Source of the DNA: Pieris napi | Lineage: Eukaryota; Arthropoda; Insecta; Lepidoptera; Pieridae | Length of the DNA stretch: 64,000 bases | Reading direction: 5' to 3' | NCBI RefSeq assembly: GCF_905475465.1 | Contig: NC_062251.1 | Span: forward strand, 11,320,047 to 11,384,046 | Shown: piece by piece, positions 58,201 through 64,000 of the stretch | How positions within the stretch are numbered: the first letter of the stretch is position 1 | How the letters are laid out: every line of letters starts with the position of its first letter | Program-made: the position numbers and the translations under genes | The notes under the pieces: generated by a model | The model's database searches: none | Told to the model about the DNA's origin: nothing | What the model saw: only the letters and a program-made list of their open reading frames with translations

Positions 58201-59202
58201 CCTCAGATTTCTGTATCTGTTCTGTTATCATTTCTAATAGGCAAGTAGGTGATCAACCTTCTGTGCCTGACACTCACTGTCCTTACGATGTTTTCCTTCA
58301 TAATACGTTATACGTAGCAATCGCACGTAGAAATCGTTAATATAAAAATGACAAAAAAATGCCATAAAATTGTTAATTTTATATGAATAAACATAATCTA
58401 GGTATCAATTGCTTACAATCTCTATCCGCATATCAGAATTTAATCCACGCTTTCTATACAATGCCGTAAGTATTAATATAATCATTTTATTGAACAGGAG
58501 CAAAGTAGGCGCCACTTTATGCCGCGCCGAACTTGACGAGTCAGAGCAAGACTCTGAGAAGAACACGACCAATGGTAAATCCTGGTTCAGTGTGGGCGTG
58601 TCCAGAGGACAGGCAGCTTTGCAATGGCGTCTTGGGGGATTACCCGCGCTACATTGGACAACGTTAAGACTGACCTTCGTCGATCAACAGATTAAAGGTA
58701 TTGAAATTTGGTTTTCTTTTTTTATTAATTGACTTGTTCGGTTTCATGTGACGATAACTATTTGGGAGAATATTTTTTGGTAATTTTTTTTTTACATTTT
58801 TACGAATTCTTTTTGATATTGAATGAATTGAATAAATTAACAAACAAATCGCTAGAACCATTTATAATAATACAAATGAATTCTGCCTATCTTAATGAGA
58901 ACATCATTAACTAAGCCACGATACATTCTCTATGTCGCGTTCCTAAATTCGATTCCCGGCAAATAATTATTTATTTCGCGTTATTCTATATTATATATAT
59001 TATTCCAGATGCATTCATAGACGGCGAAGGTCGTGAAGAAGTTACCCTTACAGATAGTATTGACGTGGCAGCTTGGCAGCGATTGGTCACCCGTGGGGTT
59101 ATAACCCTCGGAGGTATAGGACACGCGAAGACACGGCCACACCCCACTACTACCACTTATATGGTTAATATTATAAACAATTTTATAAATTTGAATCAGT
59201 AA
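55121..59202 (+). CDS. crb: Crumbs-like laminin-G/EGF gene fragment, apparently broken
   Basis: Crumbs is an apical membrane protein that sets epithelial polarity; its outside part alternates EGF and laminin-G domains. Exons: 55121-55262, 55809-55901, 56813-57138, 57420-57498, 57736-57836, 58498-58697 and 59009 to a TAA at 59200-59202. All junctions are GT/AG and phases fit. Read-out: second half of a LamG (GGELLVHLRFNH, then VVRNSTLVQVKLNGTEYFRK, LYLGGP, FKGVIQDVQISNG), an EGF (CASTPCHHNATC, TWNDYMCTCPRGYKGKQC), the start of another EGF (EFCQLPKP) that meets TGA at 57490-57492, then most of a LamG (LTYRSKVGATLC, WFSVGVSRGQAALQWRLGG, RGVITLGG). The rest of the second EGF and the KGC-type end of the last LamG are missing. 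No transmembrane or cytoplasmic part follows, and no exon precedes 55121. Best read as a partial or dying copy of crb; a true crb locus with sequence errors is the alternative. Confidence 0.75.
55243..55285. repeat. perfect hairpin over a splice donor, 19 bp arms, 5 base loop
   Basis: Arms 55243-55261 (exonic) and 55267-55285 (intronic) are exact reverse complements. The loop GGTAT holds the exon's last base and the start of the GT donor. Confidence 0.95.
55809..55901 (+). CDS. crb: crb-like exon: LamG
   Basis: Encodes VVRNSTLVQVKLNGTEYFRK and SISAAKQLDAQ, 31 whole codons. The acceptor is TTTTTCAG and the donor GTACTT. Confidence 0.85.
56555..56777 (-). repeat. tRNA-derived SINE, copy 8
   Basis: Diverged copy in the intron of the crb-like gene, ending 35 bp before the next exon. 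TAGGTCTGGGCCTCAGATT and the right-end GCCAGGTCAAACTGCTC are recognisable. Confidence 0.7.
56813..57138 (+). CDS. crb: crb-like exon: LamG end and EGF start
   Basis: Encodes ILYLGGPPTPIVPTESTLLP, a Pro/Thr-rich insert, EYFKGVIQDVQISNGLNVTI, then VSDDVCASTPCHHNATC and NTWNDY. It ends in phase 2 before GTAAGT. Confidence 0.88.
57420..57498 (+). CDS. crb: crb-like exon: EGF end, with in-frame TGA
   Basis: Encodes CTCPRGYKGKQCDEVEFCQL and PKP, then TGA (57490-57492), CAG, AGG and the donor GTAAGT. In the EGF pattern a cysteine is expected near this stop, and TGC to TGA is a single base change. The borders and phase are otherwise kept. Confidence 0.75.
57736..57836 (+). CDS. crb: crb-like exon: start of a LamG
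   Basis: Encodes IRYEHVLTYTLRTPAADALA and EPVDLPQTFTLTY. The TFTLTYRSK junction with the next exon resembles the first strand of a Crumbs LamG. Confidence 0.65.
58170..58320 (-). repeat. tRNA-derived SINE, copy 9 (tail part)
   Basis: TAGGTCTGTGCCTCAGATTT, GGCAAGTAGGTGATCAACC and GATGTTTTCCTTCA are kept. The tRNA-like head is missing. Intronic in the crb-like fragment. Confidence 0.75.
58498..58697 (+). CDS. crb: crb-like exon: LamG core
   Basis: Encodes SKVGATLCRAELDESEQD, NGKSWFSVGVSRGQAALQW and RLGGLPALHWTTLRLTFVDQ. The order matches the last part of a Crumbs LamG, where a W/F-VGV strand precedes a KL-like strand. Confidence 0.78.
59009..59202 (+). CDS. crb: crb-like last readable exon
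   Basis: Encodes DAFIDGEGREEVTLTDSIDV, AAWQRLVTRGVITLGG, then a tail HAKTRPHPTTTTYM running to TAA at 59200-59202. A weak donor (GTTAAT at 59164) could instead join a second ORF piece at 59433-59537 (TDNTTETVWEYSEGDEFDDN, stop 59535-59537). Neither tail has the Cys-containing end of a LamG. Confidence 0.6.
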
Positions 59203-59537
59203 TTTACGGGCTCAAATAAACTTTATAATAATAATATATATATAATATGTTTTCTATTGTTGTAGTATCAAGTTACTGTAAAAATAGGAAATAAATAAAT
59301 ATTTAATTCACACACATACACAGCTGTCTATATTATGTATTGTTATGTAATATGAAAATAATGTAATTATAGCATTTTTGATAATATTTTATCCAAATAT
59401 GTAATGAATTTGTTAAACTGTTTGTCTAACAGACGGACAATACGACGGAAACAGTGTGGGAATATTCAGAAGGTGACGAGTTCGATGACAATCTTAATGT
59501 TCTGTTCTACTTAAGCCTTAATTCGTTCATTCAGTAA

Positions 59538-60609
59538 TTTCCTTATGTCTAACAGTATTGGATTCTGATATACGGGAGTGCTTTCAAGAGCTGCCAAAAA
59601 CTTTTTCTATTTGAACTTTGACATATTTAACAGTGCTCAAGCGGAGGTGGTGATTGAGATACCTTTTGGACTACGGGCCGACTAGTGTGAAAGTGTGTGT
59701 GTTTTTTTTTCTTACAATAAAGTTCACAAAAAAGAGTGCGACTTTATATTAATTATAATCTAGCCTATACAATAATTATGGCTAATAAGTGATATTATTT
59801 TGACCTAATTTTCTACAATACTAATCAATAGCTTCAACTAAGTCAAAAAATATAGTAATTTAATTAATTGTGGAAATTGGAGATTTGCGATAGACTGTAA
59901 ATGAAACTAATAATTCAATTACTCTGTTTAATAATTAAAAATTACTTACATCTATAAACAATTTATTTAAAATAACAGTATTACAGTCTTTGTTATTAAT
60001 AAAACTATAATTAATACTTTACAATAAATACTCAATTCAATCTGCAATCATTAAATGCAACAATTAGCAAACAGACATAAATTCTATTCTCGACGAAAAT
60101 ATTTTGATTGAAAAAGATTAAAAAAAAAATGCGTTCAACGCTTTGAAATAAAAAAGCAAGAAAAAAAATCTATGGCGTGGCAAGCTTTTAATTCTAAATT
60201 CGTTGACACAAATAGTTCTGAAACGAATCTTGTCGACTTGAAGACGTCTTCTGCCATCACCTATATCTAAATGACAAATGCATCTTAATTTAAGTCGAGA
60301 GTAAAAAAATCATATGTCAAAGTGACGTACGCAAATGACAACTGTCAAAGCGCTTGCCTATTCCTAATTTAAATTATCACGAGAATAGTTTTAGGACCTG
60401 TCACTGACATTTCCAAACTTTCAACGTCTCTCTTGCAGTGCTTCCATACTCGGCTGTATTATAAAACAGGGACTATACAAGGAAAATACCTTAGTATTAC
60501 AATCGATACATCGCAAAACAAATCTGGAGTACGTAAGGACAAGGTAAAGAAATCATAATCTGTGAAGAGAAAACAATTATTTATTACTTATACAGTATAT
60601 TTTCGGAAA
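59538..60609. other. no gene recognised
   Basis: AT-rich non-coding sequence downstream of the crb-like fragment. Confidence 0.4.
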
Positions 60610-60775
60610 TTATGGCGAATCTTTTATATTTAGAAGCACTGTTCTCTTCATAATTGAAATATCAAGGTCTTTCAGGGCTATAACTCGCGGTAACACAAAA
60701 ATCACACAAAACAATTCACCGGCTTCATTCGCTGTGGCACTGTATTGGACGCTTCGTTCGGGGCTTGTTGGCGTT
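60610..60775 (-). other. weak candidate terminal exon on the minus strand
   Basis: A strong-looking acceptor (TTATTTTTTCAG) on the minus strand is followed by a 54-residue open frame starting TPTSPERSVQYSATANEAGE and ending KDSP, with the stop at 60612-60610. No family was recognised. It may be chance. Confidence 0.22.
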
Positions 60776-61372
60776 CTGAAAAAATAAGTACATGAATGCG
60801 CGAAAACAGTTAACTATTAGGTACCCTTGAAAACTTTGAAAGCCTTATGAAAAAATAAATTTATTATTATTTTCGATTGCTTGAAAAATCAACTAACTGC
60901 TGGGAAGTTCGGAACTAAAAACGCTGGACATTTTCAAAGTCAAATGTTACAACGTAATTTTAAATCTGTAAAAAAAACATAAACCAGGATCGTTACAATT
61001 TCAAAGCATGATTAATACGATATAAATGAATAGCAAATCGTTATAATAATTAAATGGGAGAATATTAAATGTATTCCAAAAGCATATCCTCCACGAATAT
61101 CGTCAGATATCAACTTTCATTGCTCAACAGTTCTCTGAGCTCATCGCGAAATACAGATGGATAAAAGCAAATATAAACACGTAATAAATACGCCTCAAAC
61201 TAATATTCAGTTAGGCGGATGAATATTGCGAGTGCTCGCGTCTTGTTTCCAATTTTAGAACATAGTACAACATTCAGTATCCAAGTATTTGAGATAAACA
61301 ATACCGAATACACATAATGTTTATTTTTTTTGAAGTGAAACTTCTTTAGGCGCATGAGGGTACATTTTTTAC

Positions 61373-61798
61373 GGAATGTCACGAAGATGTGCAGCGTTTT
61401 TGTCCAAGAAAAGGGAGAGAACGAATGAGACCGATTGATAGAGAGTGAGAAAGGCGAATTACCTCATAGAAATTATATTTTTTAAATTAAAATTTCGTAA
61501 AGAGAATTTATGAAATATTTGTATTTTATATTTTATGCAAAATAATTTATTGAAATCTCAAATGACGAATTGTAAATTAAAATGCCACGTGTTTTTACTA
61601 TCGAAGAAATAAATTACAATTTGTATTTATTTTTGACACTTTTAATTTTATTAATAATTTAATGACAATTCATTAAATTCCTAACATATCTTCCTTTTTC
61701 CTTCCCTCTAAGTCTCGGAAATCTAAAGTATTACATTTGTATAAATATGAACAAGTACTGTAAGTGTACTTCGTACGCACGCTTTTTTTCATATTTAT
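61373..61798. repeat. dispersed repeat, copy B (partner at 3776-4178)
   Basis: Same blocks and order as copy A. GAAGTGAAACTTCTTTAGGC at 61332-61351, just left of it, is the reverse complement (one indel) of the motif at 4121-4140. Confidence 0.7.
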
Positions 61799-62799
61799 TT
61801 ATGATAGGCTTAGAAAAACTGGGAAATCTTTTAAACAAAGACAACGTCAGTACTCATTTATTATTGCGTTGCCTATATTCGATGAGTGATTTCAATTATA
61901 ATTGTTATTTCAATAGAAATAGATTAAGTATGAAACATCTTGTGTTATGCGTTCAGCAATTCGCTTACAGATGCGAGTCAATTGATCAGTTAAGCGTAAA
62001 AATATACTATAACTACAAACAGTGCAGTTAATGTTCTTAGTCTGGTAGTTCAATAAAATCGCGCGTCTTTCTTATTTTTCCGACTGCTCAAGTATTCTGC
62101 AGGGCTGTCACATCTAAGTAGGTCAGAGGTTGAAAAATGCAAGTTGTACACGCTTTTATTCAACGACATATTATGCAGTTAGCAGCCCTGACATGTTATT
62201 ATGAGGGAGTTCGCAGTTTCTTTTATAACGCTTGCTTTTATTCGTGACTTCATCTGGTATGAATGAAAAATGACAATGGATTTATCACGCATAGAAAGTT
62301 TCAAAACTGTACGTGTGTTAGCAATTTAAATATATCAATATTTGTACCGTTAATTTATGAGTTTTATCCACAAGCCTAATTCTAAAGCTAAAGTTCAAAT
62401 AAAAACGAATAAGAATTTGAAATTAGAATCCTCGAATATACTTGAAGTTATTCAAGTTTCATTTAAGTTCTGAATTTAGATTTCACTCCGCAATTTTCCC
62501 TCGTATTAGAATAAATTAAGGTTTTTGGAATTTTTCTTACTTTCATTTACCTTGGAATATTTTTATACTTCGTTAATAATAAGAAACCGCAATTTATCTG
62601 CAGTCCCCTGACGTAGTGTATTACGTATCATATATCAAAATACATATATTAACGTTACGTACGTACAAGAACATTACATTTACCATCACCTTTTAACCTG
62701 AAGGTCTGAGATCCGATTCTTGGCTATACATTGTGATTTCGGTTGGTACAGACAACACAGAATGGATCAAGAGAAACCTACTTGCGTCAGAACATCTAA

Positions 62800-62890
62800 G
62801 GGGCCGTTCAAGTATTACGTAAGCACTATATAGGCAGAGGGGGGTCTTTCTGGGGATGGGGTGATTACATCAACAGTAATTATTTTTTAA
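62800..62890. repeat. left end of a GGGAGCGTTC-family MITE
   Basis: GGGGCCGTTCAAGTATTACG followed by GTAAGC, then a G-rich stretch, resembles the left terminus of 19206-19438. A TAA precedes it. No right terminus was found. Confidence 0.6.
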
Positions 62891-63582
62891 TACAGTTGCT
62901 CAAAAAGTGGCGTATTGCAGGGAAGTATAGCGTTCGGGATGTGGGCTATTACACACTCGTGCTTTTTTTTTACCCTTTCCGAACTAGTGCGTTTTCTTTC
63001 CCAACTGTCAAAATAATGTCTATTAAAAAGAAAAAACCAACCACGAAGTTTTTACTAAAAAAAATTCATAGAAATTTTTATGATTCATGCAAATATTTCT
63101 AAAAAGAAGCTACTGCTTTGTTTCAATATAAGATTTAATGATTTGATTCAATGAGTTAGGTTAGATTTCATTTCATCTCCTTAATTTTCATTTCATATCA
63201 ATAAAAAATTGTACTGAAGACTTGGCTGTATGGGCATAGTTCCCTTTGCCTACCCAGAACGGGTGAAGAAAAAAAAAATCTGCTTAATTCTTTTACGGTT
63301 GGCACCATTTTCCAAAAATGTTCTTTGCACGTTTAGTTGTTTGTTATATTATATATTAAATATACATGAAAAATCATACGAAATAAATAATAGTTTGTCT
63401 CAAACAGTAAATAAATATGCAACCTAAAACTTCTCCAGTTAGTATAAAAAAACTGTACCAATGTATATGTGGACAATAATTTGTATAAGAAATAAATGAT
63501 TAGTTAGTTGAGTTTATTGTTTTTTTTATTATTTTATTAAATTGCATAATTTTTTCGCAACCGTATTAAAAATAGTTGTTCA

Positions 63583-63707
63583 GTACACGTGCGGAACCGT
63601 CATTGCAACTTGTTCCGACTGTCAACCCTCACCTTCGGCTGCGCCTCGGCTCGGGTAGACATTTGTCGAAACTCTTAGCAATGACAGGCTTTCCGCACTT
63701 GTAATGA
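63583..63707. repeat. imperfect long foldback, about 125 bp
   Basis: Nested inverted segments: CGTGCGGAA pairs with TTTCCGCACT, GTCATTGCAA with TTAGCAATGAC, and GTCAACCC with GGGTAGAC. They surround a GC-rich centre CCTTCGGCTGCGCC. It looks like a small MITE or foldback repeat. Confidence 0.6.
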
Positions 63708-63737
63708 AATATACTATACTAATACACATATGTATTA

Positions 63738-64000
63738 CGGAGCGTTAAAGTCACGCAATTTTTGGAGATTATTGACACCCCCCCCCCCCCCCCATGTAAC
63801 GCGCCATAATGTTTTCTGTACCCAAGTATAGTTAATCGTTTCGTGACCATCCAGTGACTCTTTATACCTAAAGTTAACATTATGTAGTGTAAAGTACCGG
63901 AAAGTCGAAAATAATATGAACATAACTCGTAATTCAATCCCCGCCTCGTATCGTTTTACAAAAGGAGCCCCCTAAAATTTGTTACGTAATACTTGAACGC
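63738..64000. mobile_element. MITE of the GGGAGCGTTC family, cut by the window end
   Basis: TTA at 63735-63737 precedes CGGAGCGTTAAAGTCACG. A run of about 16 C then ATGTAACGCGCC follows, as in 19206-19438. The last bases GTTACGTAATACTTGAACGC are the right TIR without its final TCCC. Confidence 0.85.

Noticed and set aside
63719..63937. 72- and 62-residue minus-strand frames with poly-glycine
   Set aside because: Glycine runs come from the poly(C) block of the MITE, not from a gene.

Overview
The window is AT-rich insect nuclear DNA, almost certainly from a moth or butterfly. It holds intron-split animal genes, tRNA-derived SINEs of one family scattered on both strands, non-LTR retrotransposons whose ORF1 carries a baculovirus-FP-like C-terminal domain, and several MITE families of the kind that fill lepidopteran introns. 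There are no operons, CRISPR arrays or bacterial features.

Layout. (1) 761-8021, plus strand: eleven coding exons of fimbrin/plastin (Fim). All four calponin-homology domains are present, and the EF-hand exons lie left of the window. A candidate alternative last exon sits at 10380-10533, followed by a poly(A) signal. (2) 11.1-16.0 kb, plus: a non-LTR retrotransposon with two undamaged ORFs. (3) 18205-32736, minus: the complete coding sequence of a TMCC-family protein (dementin, the fly TMCC2 orthologue). It has 14 coding exons whose splice phases join into 562 residues with coiled coils and two C-terminal membrane segments. (4) 32.7-54.8 kb: gene-poor DNA with a 5'-truncated LINE, RTE-type LINE fragments, SINEs, two terminal-inverted-repeat (TIR) elements with visible target duplications, and a serpin C-terminal relic. 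(5) 55121-59202, plus: exons of a Crumbs-type laminin-G/EGF protein. The locus looks broken: an in-frame TGA, half an EGF repeat missing, the end of a LamG domain missing, and a perfect hairpin over one splice donor. (6) 59.5-64 kb: mostly non-coding, with repeat copies and one weak minus-strand exon candidate. The window ends inside a MITE.

The two intact host genes are unrelated in function: fimbrin bundles actin, and the TMCC protein is an ER membrane protein. They converge on the retrotransposon between them. The most notable structure outside genes is a set of perfect inverted repeats with 11-22 bp arms and loops of 4-7 bases. One lies inside a SINE whose sister copies show the ancestral sequence, so it can be read as a local template-switch mutation. 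Another covers the splice donor of the Crumbs-like fragment.

All calls come from reading the sequence and from memory of protein families. No search was run.
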